NCBI RefSeq assembly: GCF_000150955.2
Contig: NC_011682.1
Span: forward strand, 765,359-829,358
Reading direction: 5' to 3'
DNA: 64,000 nucleotides
DNA from: Phaeodactylum tricornutum CCAP 1055/1
Lineage: Eukaryota; Bacillariophyta; Bacillariophyceae; Surirellales; Neidiaceae
Of the stretch, positions 54,488 through 63,753 are shown one piece after another (within the stretch, counting starts at the first letter, position 1; each line of letters opens with the position of its first letter). Both the position numbers and the translations under genes were made by a program. Under the pieces are notes generated by a model, which was not told the origin of the DNA, searched no databases, and was given only the letters and a program-made list of their open reading frames with translations.

Positions 54488-55846
54488 ATGACCGCAGTAG
54501 TGCCGCTAAATGCCCTCACAATCGGCCCTGATGCTTTCGGAGAGTCGAGTGTGGATGGAACGGTGATATCGGTCCGATCGGCAATGCGAGTCTGGAGCGC
54601 GTTAGTTTACTATATAGCTCTGGCTATTGATGTGTTGAGCGTTTGTCACGGGATATTCGCCCTAAAGAACGCGTTGAATAGTGAAGGAGGAAAGAGGAAG
54701 TACCTGCTCATTGCCGCAAGTTCCGAGTTGAGCGTCGAGATAATAAGCAGGTTGGCCCTGGTCTTCAGAAGCAGAGAGCAGCGCTACCAGAAGGGTTGGC
54801 ACAGGTCTTGGAAAGCTCTTGAACGCGGGGGGTCCGGGGAGTCCGGGGAGTCCGGGGAGTCCGGGGAGTCCGGGGAGTCCGGGGAGTCCGGGGAGTCCGG
54901 GCGGCGATCTCCCTACGACATGTTATCCGGCCTCCTAGAATTTGTATGTTGTGTGATCGGCATTGTAAGCAACTATATAGGGGGAATCATAACCGTTATG
55001 GCTCCTATGCATTGGATGTTTGCCGGGGGTGAGGTGACTAATGTCGGAGGAGTCCAAGCTTCACACCCATTGATATTGGAAGCCCTCTCAGCATTCATAA
55101 CTCTTTCAGTCGTGGTTTTTGCTGCACTGGAGGAAGTTGAAAATGCGGCCTGGCTCTCGGCGTTGGGCGGACTGGTAACCGGAGCGGCCCTGTTGCTCGT
55201 GCACACGATTTTCGAGATAAGCCTAACGAACGTCCAGAAATCCTCATACTGGAAAGCGTACTTCTTCTTCGCGACACTCTACCTATACTCAGGATTGGCG
55301 CACGTATTCCTAGGTGGTCCGAATTTAAGCTCGTTGATAAGCGGTATTGCCGGCTTTACAGATGCTTTAGGTACAATATCCTACATGGTGTACGGGTTCA
55401 CGGTATTCCACTCTTCGGAAAACCCGATGGACCTACTGAAATATATGGGTGGATCGGGTCTATGGGGACTACCAAGTATACTGTTTGATGAAGAAGACTT
55501 CTCGAGTTGTCGTTCGAGAGTCCAAGACTATAGCTGCACTTGGGTCACGATCAACTCGAAAGAGTTGTGGCACGAAGTAAAGTGGTGCGAGTTGTCCCCT
55601 ACAGCGCTCGGAGCGCCTGACCGTGAGGCCCTGAGCGCCGGAGGACCGCCGTGGAGCTCGGGTACGCTCCGCTCGCTGCCACGCGGAAAATGCACTCCAA
55701 GGAGGGTGGGCGCGGCAGCTGTCGCTATAACGACCCGATCAATGCCTCCCGGCATCTCTTGCACCTCTCAGGTCGGGTCACCCTCAACCGACCACTTGGT
55801 CACGCTGCCAAGCTTATTCCCTAAGGGGAGGGAGAACCCAGAGTAG
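54488..55846 (+). CDS. Multi-pass membrane protein of unknown function, 3' end provided by a repeat
   Basis: The ATG at 54488 starts a 452-codon frame, clearly more GC-rich than the surrounding subtelomere. Five to seven hydrophobic segments are visible: WSALVYYIALAIDVLSV, LLEFVCCVIGIVSNYIGG, LSAFITLSVVVFAALEE, ALGGLVTGAALLLVHTIF, AYFFFATLYLYSGLAHVF and LISGIAGFTDALGTISYM. A cytosolic-looking linker holds the Glu-Ser-Gly tandem repeat. After about residue 335 the sequence becomes Pro/Ser/Arg-rich and looks non-native. The last residues (PKGRENPE) and the stop come from the family-A head at 55819. The original 3' end is therefore probably lost. I do not recognise the family. The body of the ORF is likely real coding sequence; expression is uncertain. 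Confidence 0.6.
   Translation: MTAVVPLNALTIGPDAFGESSVDGTVISVRSAMRVWSALVYYIALAIDVLSVCHGIFALKNALNSEGGKRKYLLIAASSELSVEIISRLALVFRSREQRYQKGWHRSWKALERGGSGESGESGESGESGESGESGESGRRSPYDMLSGLLEFVCCVIGIVSNYIGGIITVMAPMHWMFAGGEVTNVGGVQASHPLILEALSAFITLSVVVFAALEEVENAAWLSALGGLVTGAALLLVHTIFEISLTNVQKSSYWKAYFFFATLYLYSGLAHVFLGGPNLSSLISGIAGFTDALGTISYMVYGFTVFHSSENPMDLLKYMGGSGLWGLPSILFDEEDFSSCRSRVQDYSCTWVTINSKELWHEVKWCELSPTALGAPDREALSAGGPPWSSGTLRSLPRGKCTPRRVGAAAVAITTRSMPPGISCTSQVGSPSTDHLVTLPSLFPKGRENPE
54832..54900 (+). repeat. 9-bp in-frame minisatellite encoding Gly-Glu-Ser
   Basis: About 7.7 perfect copies of GTCCGGGGA in frame with the membrane-protein ORF, giving a (GES)n linker. Perfect copies suggest recent slippage. 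Confidence 0.92.
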
Positions 55847-56055
55847 TACTTTCCTACAATGATGTATAAAATCTATCTAACAACTCATCATAAGTTAACC
55901 CTCTGACTTCACAGTGCGACATATAAATATTCCCTCTGAGTTCACAGTGCGACATATAAGTATTCCCTCCCAGTTCACTGTCCGATGTTGTAAGTAATTC
56001 CTCTGGGTTCAGTGTCCAACAACATAAGTAAACCCTCTTGGTTAACCCGGAGAAC
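55819..56055 (+). repeat. Family-A foldback minisatellite, copy A1
   Basis: A 237-bp element. The head CCTAAGGGGAGGGAGAACCC and AGAGTAG is the inverted complement of the CTCTGGGTTC motif found in the later tandem units. A unique part follows, then about five 31-34-bp units (for example CCTCTGAGTTCACAGTGCGA) of rising divergence, ending GGTTAACCCGGAGAACA. The head supplies the stop codon of the upstream ORF. Confidence 0.9.
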
Positions 56056-56452
56056 AGGAACTTCTTGAGTGTGGGGCAAAGGGGCACCCAATTCTGCGAC
56101 ATTTGATGACGTCAATATCGTGAACCAAGAGTAGTGCGCTCGACGAATCTTTTCTGCTTCCAATCTTCAACGCAGCAGACCTTCGCTTTGTCACCACCAC
56201 CACATCATTTTGACTGTTGATTCTGACAAGTGCTCATCCATTTGCCTCAATTGCCTTGAACAACTAACAGTCAGGAAACATCCAAATTCTTGCAAAGTAC
56301 CAATAACAGTAATAGGATCAACAAAGTTAAGCGGATCTATCTGTAGTCAGTGGATCTCATTTTGCATATTCCTGTCCAATTCCCCTACCACAAGCCGCAA
56401 GATAGCTTGTCAAGTATGAAAAGCAGAAATTGGTTAAATATTTTCAGCCTTT
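56056..56452 (+). repeat. Duplicated subtelomeric block D (copy 1)
   Basis: Nearly identical to 60106-60493. It ends TTTTCAGCCT and then continues TTAAAAAAAA, whereas copy 2 continues with the family-B head. No gene is supported inside. Confidence 0.85.
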
Positions 56453-56818
56453 AAAAAAAATCGCTAAGTATTTCTTTATGAATTCTATGTAATTTTTTGA
56501 ATGACTATTTCATATCCTTCCTCTTGATACTTAGGATCCGGAATGAGGGGAATCTTCCCAGTCCGAGTTTAAACCGACCTGCTTGCTGGTTTGAAAAAAC
56601 GTCTCATTTTCACTTGCATCATGTCAACTGGTGCCGAATGGTTGCAGCAAAGGAGATCTTTCTGCAAGGAATACCAGTGACTTTCAGCTATTGCGACCAA
56701 CACTAAATGTCATGTTCACATTGATTATGCACCCTAGTAGTATCTGTTCATTCATTTGAAAGGAAAGATCAAAGGTGCAATCAGAGTGCCGTCGTCTAGC
56801 TTTTTTCTGCGAACTCTC
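56453..56818. other. Unique A/T-rich spacer
   Basis: About 370 bases with no recognisable gene or repeat. Confidence 0.4.
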
Positions 56819-57180
56819 GTAGCGACGTCGAAGCGAGCTAGTTTTTTGCGGTAGTCGAGAAGTGGCGAGAGTGAAGTTAGGCAAGGGCCTGGGCTGATCC
56901 CGTTCTCTGGACCGGGATTTTTTTGGAGCGAAAATGGTTGATTGGGGCTATTTTTCCGCCCTTGGAAAGGCTGTTTGAGAAACTTTGTCGGGCTTTCGTG
57001 TCGTCGAAGAGCAGTCTTACCCGTGGAGTGTTGTTGGTAGCGACGTCGAAGCGAGCTAGTTTTTTGAGGTAGTCAAGGAGTGGCGAGAGTGAAGTTAGGC
57101 AAGGGCCTGGGCTGATCCGGTTCTCTGGACCGGGATTTTTTTGGAGCGAAAATGGTTGATTGGGGCTATTTTTCCGCCCT
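56819..57180 (+). repeat. Two 144-bp direct repeats (E) with a 74-bp spacer
   Basis: 56819-56962 and 57037-57180 are nearly identical (period 218). Both begin GTAGCGACGTCGAAG and end TTTTTCCGCCCT. The first is followed by TGGAAAGG, the second by the family-A body (AAGGGGAGG). Confidence 0.9.
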
Positions 57181-57414
57181 AAGGGGAGGGAGAACCCAGA
57201 GTAGTACTTTCCTACAATGATGTATAAAATCTATCTAAAAACTCCTCATAAGTTAACCCTCTGAGTTCACAGTGCGACATATAAATATTCCCTCTGAGTT
57301 CACAGTGCGACATATAAGTATTCCCTCCCAGTTCACTGTCCGATGTTGTAAGTAATTCCTCTGGGTTCAGTGTCCAACAACATAAGTAAACCCTCTTGGT
57401 TAACCCGGAGAACA
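57177..57414 (+). repeat. Family-A foldback minisatellite, copy A2
   Basis: A 238-bp copy nearly identical to A1 and A3, joined at its left to the second E repeat at CCCT and at its right to block F. Confidence 0.9.
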
Positions 57415-57845
57415 GTACTTCTTTTCTAAAGCAATAAAATCTTTTTCAAATCCTTACTAATGTAAAGTGACGCTGTGAAAACACCCTACCAAAACACCTG
57501 CCTAATCAAAATTTCTGGCTGGCAGTGACGGTGTATGATGCAACATCCAAAACCTCACGGTCCGTCCAACATTTGGAAATTTCTAATTTCACAGTCATGC
57601 AACCAAAACAACTTCAACATTCAAATGATAGGCACACCCATTAGGAAGAGGTCTAGCAAGCAACTCCAACAAGCTGCCACGGACAAGGCATTAATGTAGT
57701 CGGTGCAGCAATTGTCCGCTTTGGAGGATTTCTGGCCTTTGCAAATGGCAAAGTGGGAAAATGGTACCGGAGTGGAAGATCCCAGGCGCAATATCTTCGA
57801 CGCGATTTCAAGGAGCAGGGGGAAGCGGCACAGAGGGAACAGGAG
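57415..57845 (+). repeat. Duplicated subtelomeric block F (copy 1)
   Basis: Nearly identical to 59674-60105, from CTTCTTTTCTAAAG to GGCACAGAGGGAACAGGA. Together with A2/A3 to the left it forms one duplicated unit. Small ORFs inside are not conserved between copies. Confidence 0.85.
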
Positions 57846-58018
57846 TTCCGCAAAAGAAAGTTTGCGACAGGGTTTAAATGATGTTGAACAAAATCGGAAT
57901 AAGGCTGGGATAAAGCTTAACGCGAGCAGTGTGCGCCAACCGACAAGTTTACAAATACACTACGAACGCTACCACGCTACAAAATGGAGACACTGCTTGC
58001 ACTTCAGGAACTAAATCA
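57846..58018. other. Spacer between blocks F and G
   Basis: About 170 bases; a weak resemblance to 61400-61560 suggests block G may extend here in degraded form. Confidence 0.35.
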
Positions 58019-58461
58019 ACTAGTCTTTTTAAAGTTAGCATACTGTTACACATTTTTTTGAGTGTTTGTAGTATCTATAGCTGTTCTACACACATGTTGG
58101 TTGTATTTTGATATCTGTTGTATCCTGTACTATTTTTATTGTGGATTCTATTTGGTTTTACTTGTCCCCCACACTGCCTGCATCTGCAACTCTCTTGGTC
58201 CCTCCCATTATGGCTAGGGAAATGGAAAGCGTTGTTTGCGACGGATAGCAGCCAAGCAAGGTTTCCTCCGGTCACAGATAGAGTGACCCAATACAACTGA
58301 TATTTTGCCAACACCAGCTTTGGTCAATGAAACACTGGCAAGCCCCTTGCAACCGGAAATGATAACTACCAATACTTCCCGCAATTTTCATTCAATTCCA
58401 ACTTTGGTTCCCTCCGTCACGATTGCAGCAAGGCATTTTCGATGGTAAAAAAAAATTGCGG
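58019..58461 (+). repeat. Duplicated subtelomeric block G (copy 1)
   Basis: Matches 61600-62050 at lower identity, with shared stretches such as TATCTATAGCTG, ACACATGTTGGTTG, AGCCAAGCAAGGTTTCC and GCAGCAAGGCATTTTC. It is an older duplication than D or F. It ends at ATTGCGGCCT, where family B1 begins. Confidence 0.75.
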
Positions 58462-58740
58462 CCTAAGGGCAGGAAGATCCCGGAGAAGCAAGGGTATACC
58501 TGGCTGAATAAAATTCATGCAAAAACTATTTCTAAGTAATTGCACCGGGATCTTCAACATGCCATGTCCTTTGCGTAAATAATTGCACTGGGATCTTCAA
58601 CTTCGTTTGTCTTTTGCGTAGGTAAATGCACCGGGATCTTCAACACAGTTTGTCTTTTTAATAAGTAATGGCTCTGGGATCTTCAACATGGTTTGTCTCT
58701 TGTTTAAGGAATTCTCTTGGATCATCGATAAGTTTACTTT
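58462..58740 (+). repeat. Family-B foldback minisatellite, copy B1
   Basis: The head CCTAAGGGCAGGAAGATCCC is followed by about five units of 45-48 bp, each with CCGGGATCTTCAAC or TCTGGGATCTTCAAC. The head word GAAGATCCC is the reverse complement of the unit word GGGATCTTC. Units diverge towards the right end. Confidence 0.88.
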
Positions 58741-59436
58741 TCCACCTAACAAATTCATCCTAAATCCATGTCAGACCAGCACTGACCATATGGAGTCTTT
58801 CTCCAACTACCGCAACTAGAGCTACCGCTGCCATACATCCTGGTATGACTGCAAAGGCGTCACCTTCGTTAAGCACAGACGCCGCCCAATACGGCTTTCT
58901 AGCAATCCCTGCGAGTACCGTAGCATCACGCGGATCCAATAAGATGCAGTAGGAAACCCTTGGGACCCCGTACGTGGAAGTTCTCCAAAGAGACGACCAG
59001 TCCCCATCTACACAACTTCTAGAGGAAAACGAACTCTACAGGAATTGTCGTAGCCGCACGGTAGTGGAACTGTTTCCTTGGGCTGCGTGCCTGTTTGCAA
59101 GGCCAAAATTTAATCGTTGATTTCACTGGATTCATTCCTCTGCCCCCCTCCCCAGGCAAGACCCTCTATAGTCGCTCCGCCGCCCAATTCAGGATCTTGA
59201 AGGCATTGTCCGGGACAAGGACGACTTACTCCGCACCAATTATCAACCTGCTCAATACGACCAAAGCCAGAATGGAGCTGCCACTACAAGGTTCTAGGAC
59301 CTACTGGTATTTGCCACGCGAGTGCTTTGTCACAGATAAAAAGGCTCGAAATTTGCAGTCGGGTGGTTGTTTGGTTGATTTGCGTGATCTTTTACGAAAT
59401 GCTGTTCTAAAAAAAAACCAAACGAGAGACGCCATT
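58741..59436. other. Unique subtelomeric spacer
   Basis: About 700 bases without a supported gene. A frame at 59095-59463 has no ATG start, but like the ORF at 54488 it ends in PKGRENPE supplied by the next family-A head. Confidence 0.45.
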
Positions 59437-59673
59437 CCTAAGGGGAGGGAGAACCCAGAGTAGTACTTTCCTACAATGATGTATAAAATCTATCTAAAAA
59501 CTCCTCATAAGTTAACCCTCTGAGTTCACAGTGCGACATATAAATATTCCCTCTGAGTTCACAGTGCGACATATAAGTATTCCCTCCCAGTTCACTGTCC
59601 GATGTTGTAAGTAATTCCTCTGGGTTCAGTGTCCAACAACATAAGTAAACCCTCTTGGTTAACCCGGAGAACA
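59437..59673 (+). repeat. Family-A foldback minisatellite, copy A3
   Basis: A 237-bp copy, nearly identical to A2 and sharing its right flank (block F). Confidence 0.9.
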
Positions 59674-60105
59674 ACACTTCTTTTCTAAAGCAATAAAATC
59701 TTTTTCATATCCTTACTAATGTAAAGTGACGCTGTGAAAACACCCTACCGAAACACCCGCCTAATCAAAATTTCTGGCTGGCAGTGACGGTGTATGATGC
59801 AATATCCAAAACCTCATGGTCCGTCCAACATTTGGAAATTTCTAATTTTCACAGTCATGCAACCAAAACAACTTCAACATTCAAATGATAGGCACACCCA
59901 TTAGGAAGAGGTCTAGCAAGCAACTCCAACAAGCTGCCACGGACAAGGCATTAATGTAGTCGGTGCAGCAATTGTCCGCTTTGGAGGATTTCTGGCCTTT
60001 GCACATGGCAAAGTGGGAAAACCGTACCGGAGTGGAAAGTTACCAGGCGCAATATCTTTGACGCGATTTCAAGGAGCAGGGGGAAGCGGCACAGAGGGAA
60101 CAGGA
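59674..60105 (+). repeat. Duplicated subtelomeric block F (copy 2)
   Basis: Counterpart of 57415-57845. It passes directly into block D copy 2 at the word GAACAGGA, the same word that joins A1 to block D copy 1. Confidence 0.85.
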
Positions 60106-60493
60106 TCTTCTTGAGTGTGGGGCAGAGGGGCACCCAATTCTGCGACATTCGATGACGTCAATATCGTGAACCAAGAGTAGTGCGCTCGACGAATCTTTTC
60201 TGCTTCCAATCTTCAACGCAGCAGACCTTCGCTTTGTCACCACCACCACATCATTTTGACTGTTGATTCTGACAAGTGCTCATCCATTTGCCTCAATTGC
60301 CTTGAACAACTAATAGTCAGGAAACATCCAAATTCTTGCAAAGTGCCAATAACAGTAATAGGATCAACAAAGTTAAGCGGATCTATCTGTAGTCAGTGGA
60401 TCTCATTTTGCATATTCCTGTCCAATTCCCCTACCACAAGCTGCAAGATAGCTTGTCAAGTATGAAAAGCAGAAATTGGTTAAATATTTTCAG
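60106..60493 (+). repeat. Duplicated subtelomeric block D (copy 2)
   Basis: Counterpart of 56056-56452, ending at TTTTCAG before the family-B head. Confidence 0.85.
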
Positions 60494-60810
60494 CCTAAGG
60501 GCAGGAAGATCCCAGAGAAGTAGGGGTATACCTAGCTGCATACAATTAATCCAAAAACTATTTCTAAGTAATTGCTCCGGGATCTTCAAGTTGGTTTGTC
60601 TTTTGCGTAGGTAACTGCTCCGGGATCTTCAAGTTGGTTTGTCTTTTGCGTAAGTAACTGCTCCGGGATCTTCAAGTTGGTTTGTCTTTTGCGTAGGTAA
60701 CTGCTCCGGGATCTTCAACATAGTTTGTCTCATGATTAAGTAATTGCTCTGGGATCTTCATCATGGTTTGTCTCTTGTCTAAGTAATTCTATTGGATTGG
60801 TGATAAATCA
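60494..60810 (+). repeat. Family-B foldback minisatellite, copy B2
   Basis: The CCTAAGGGCAGGAAGATCCC head and about six 46-bp units. The first three or four are almost identical (TGCTCCGGGATCTTCAAG, then TTGGTTTGTCTTTTGCGTA) and the later ones diverge. That gradient suggests recent expansion from the head side. Confidence 0.9.
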
Positions 60811-60960
60811 CCTAAGGAAAAGGAGATCCCTGTGTACTAAACTTATACATGAATGCATATTTTATCTTTACACAGGGATTCATTTTTTACTTAACGCATC
60901 CCACTGGGATCCAAAAAACTCCCACTGAGATTCAAAAACGGTGAAAGTTACTCCACAGGG
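60811..60960 (+). repeat. Family-C foldback repeat
   Basis: Starts CCTAAGGAAAAGGAGATCCC, then TGTGTA. Forty-five bases later TACACAGGGATTC is the near-complement of the head. Related words follow (CACTGGGATCC, CACTGAGATTC, CACAGGGAT). It has the same architecture as A and B with a shorter head and fewer units, and directly abuts B2. Confidence 0.7.
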
Positions 60961-61599
60961 ATAACTAACTTGCTGACGTCTGGCGAACAACTTTCACAGT
61001 CGGTCGTTCTTCCGTAAGTCGCGTCTGCGTTTTGTGTTGCTTACGTACAACTGTGAACAGTCAGTATAGGCCAAAATGGACTTGCCCTTTATACAGCTTC
61101 TAGCTAGTAGAGAATTTTTCTTTCTTCAAATTTTACAACAGAAAACACTCATGGCACCCTGTTTGCATCTACAATGTAGGAAGCGAACAGCATTGACCGC
61201 GGATGTTTTTTTGCGGATAGGGTAGGCTAACACCAGATGAGACTGGTGATCATGTAGTGTGGTGATTTGGAGTGTAATTCGGAGCGTTTTACGAAATCTG
61301 GTGCTTATTTCGCGACGGACCCGCCCGCTCTTGCGTTGCTCCCCGGAATGGGGAAGACAATGTCAAACTGTTCTACAAGAAAATCCAGGAGCAGGTGAAA
61401 GCTGCGCACCGGGAGTGGGATATTGGAAGTGGTTCGAAAAAGCGCTAAAGCAGGGATTAGCGGCCTCGTAGGACAATCAAGAAAGAGAGCAAACGAAACA
61501 AGCAAGGGTCAATTAAGATGCAAACGACGTCCCGAATCGAGCAATACGAAACAGTTGCGCTGGCTCTGTTGACAGACTGGGCTCTTTGGGAACATTAAC
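60961..61599. other. Subtelomeric spacer
   Basis: About 640 bases with short ORFs only, none with recognisable motifs. Confidence 0.4.
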
Positions 61600-62050
61600 A
61601 ACTAGTCCTTTTCAAAATTAGAATTTGTTACGCTTTCTTTGTTTGCTTGTATCTATAGCTGCTCTATACACATGTTGGTTGCATTTTGTTTGATGATTAT
61701 TTTATCTTCTATTTCTATTTGGTGTTACTTGTTCAGCCCCATATACTGACTGCATTTGCAACTTTCTTCATCACTTGCATCATGGGTAGGGAAAGGGTCA
61801 TGCGCGACGGACAACAGCACTCACAGGCTACAATAGCCAAGCAAGGTTTCCTTCCGTCACAGATAGAGTGACCCAATTCGACTGCTTTTTGGCCAAATGA
61901 AACACTGACAAGCCCCTTGCTACCGGAAATGATACCTACCAACACTTCCCGCAATTTTCATTTGTCCAATGCGGCTTCAGCTTCAATTCCAACTTCGGTT
62001 CTCTCCGTCACAATTGCAGCAAGGCATTTTCCATTGTCCATAATATTGCG
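61600..62050 (+). repeat. Duplicated subtelomeric block G (copy 2)
   Basis: Diverged counterpart of 58019-58461. It reads ATTGCGGCATTT at the place where copy 1 carries the family-B1 insertion. Confidence 0.75.
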
Positions 62051-63722
62051 GCATTTGTCGGCCCCAAATGACATGCTTTTGTTGTGCATTGTGACAGCAT
62101 AGTGGGTAACTGCGGCCAACAAAAGGTTTTATTTGATCCAGGTCGACGGATGCTGTTTGGCCGTTGTCGTTGTTGTCGTCGAAGTCGTCGTTGCTGTTCT
62201 CGTTGTCATTGCAGACAGCACCAACACAGCCAATACCAATCAACGCCAAAACAGATGCAGGCAATGGCTTCGCAGCTGGAGCAAGTTGACTATGGTTCCC
62301 GTACTTGGTATCTTTAGGACGCGGTTTCTGTTATATTTTCATCTTCTGTTCTGACCATTGCAACTGCGGCACAGCCTAGCCTCTCCAGCAGTTTCCATGA
62401 AAAAGCTTGCGGGCAAAACGGCTTGTTTGTGATTTTGTTAGAATTGTGTGTGTAGCACACGAGAAACTTCGGCATGTCACCAGATGACGCAGACGGTGCG
62501 TGTGTCATCCGTCGCTACTTTTCTTTGTCTGTGCATGGAAGCCACTTGTTGGTTCTAGTAACATGTAAAGGATAACTACTCTAAGAAATACTGCGGGAGC
62601 TCTTTTCCCACTTCTAGTTGTATTTTTTGGAAAAGAGCATCTTGTAGGGCACTAACAGGCCAACAATTGTTCTAGGCATAGCATACTTATATTAGCTTAT
62701 GAGACAAACTTTGTTCATTCTTGATGAGCAGACCGCTTTATTTGCGGTGTTTTGGCCTGATTTCCGCAAATAACCGCAAATAAGGTTTCAAAATCACCAC
62801 ATACTAAAGTACTAAGTTAACTGCAACTTAGCTTCATTCACGTAGGGCTGGTACAAAATATATAACTCGAACCCAAAGTGGCCCACAATCCTACTGCTGT
62901 ATTTGGCATCACAACATAGCTAGTATGATCTTTGAAAGACTTTTTGTGCTTTGTTCAATACCAATGTTGTTGCCTGAGTATTGGAATCATTACACCAATG
63001 CAAAAATGATTTTTCAGACAAGCCCCACCCTTGAATTTGGATTGAAGATCACTGAGCATGACAAGAATCCATTTTGAGTCTTGACTTACTGTGGTTAGGG
63101 TTTTGTTGATAGGTGGATGGACTATTTGTGATGACGTCATGTGTGATGTCATATAGTGTGATGATGAGGACACTGTGGTGTCCATTGTGATGATGCATGG
63201 ATTTAGGATAGGAATTTATGATAATGAGTGCCTCCTGTGAGGCTCTCAGATTACTAGAAATACCTTTTTGATTGTGATCTCCCCTTTGTTGATCTATTCA
63301 ACAAGCTGCAGCCAAGGGATCTGATCAATCCCTATCTCAGCTTGTCAGATTAACAGTCTTGCTGTTCATACAGCCAATTGAGTAAAAATCAGCCCAGGAC
63401 TTGCAAACCTGTGGCTGTTGTGTTGAAACTTTAAAGTGTGAGGTGACCCTGTCACCAGAATTAATTCATTGAATTGAGAGTCTCAGACCCAGTGAAAGGG
63501 GAGACTAAAGGCCTTGTGTGTGTGCAGTGTTGTTTGAGGAACATCTGCAAAATTTGAGTTGAATTGAACTCATATTGATTGAGAAAAGACTGTTTGGCTC
63601 ACCATTGTCAGGTGGCAACAGTTGAAAGAGAGGGGGGTAAAATTGATTTTTTTCTTGCCCTTGTTTGTTGAAAAGGAAACAAGCCTGATTGAGCCTGAGT
63701 GTTCTGTTTTGGTATTTGGCAT
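62051..63722. other. Distal subtelomere without genes
   Basis: About 1.7 kb, A/T-rich. It has an imperfect GTCGTT-rich tract near 62160-62215 and a hairpin at 62738-62783 (TTATTTGCGGT against ACCGCAAATAA). Beyond 63200 it is TG-rich and low in complexity. No ORF is supported. Confidence 0.5.
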
Positions 63723-63753
63723 CCCTAAGGGCAGGAAGATCCCAGAGAAGCAG
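63723..63753 (+). repeat. Family-B head fused to the telomere (B3)
   Basis: CCCTAAGGGCAGGAAGATCC, then CAGAGAAGCAGGG, matches the first 30 bases of B2 and then runs straight into TTAGGG repeats with no tandem units. Confidence 0.9.

Noticed and set aside
59095-59463. Second subtelomeric protein gene
   Set aside because: Starts at TTG, has no motif, and its end is supplied by the repeat; the next Met leaves about 60 residues.
55819-60960. CRISPR-like array
   Set aside because: Units are contiguous and diverge gradually, without fixed repeats and unique spacers, and the genome is eukaryotic.
61983-62264. Asn/Asp-rich secreted protein
   Set aside because: No ATG start; the Asn/Asp run is the complement of a GTCGTT-rich tract.
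63130-63155. TGACGTCA word as a CO2/cAMP-type regulatory site
   Set aside because: It lies in gene-free subtelomere and a single 8-bp word is expected by chance.
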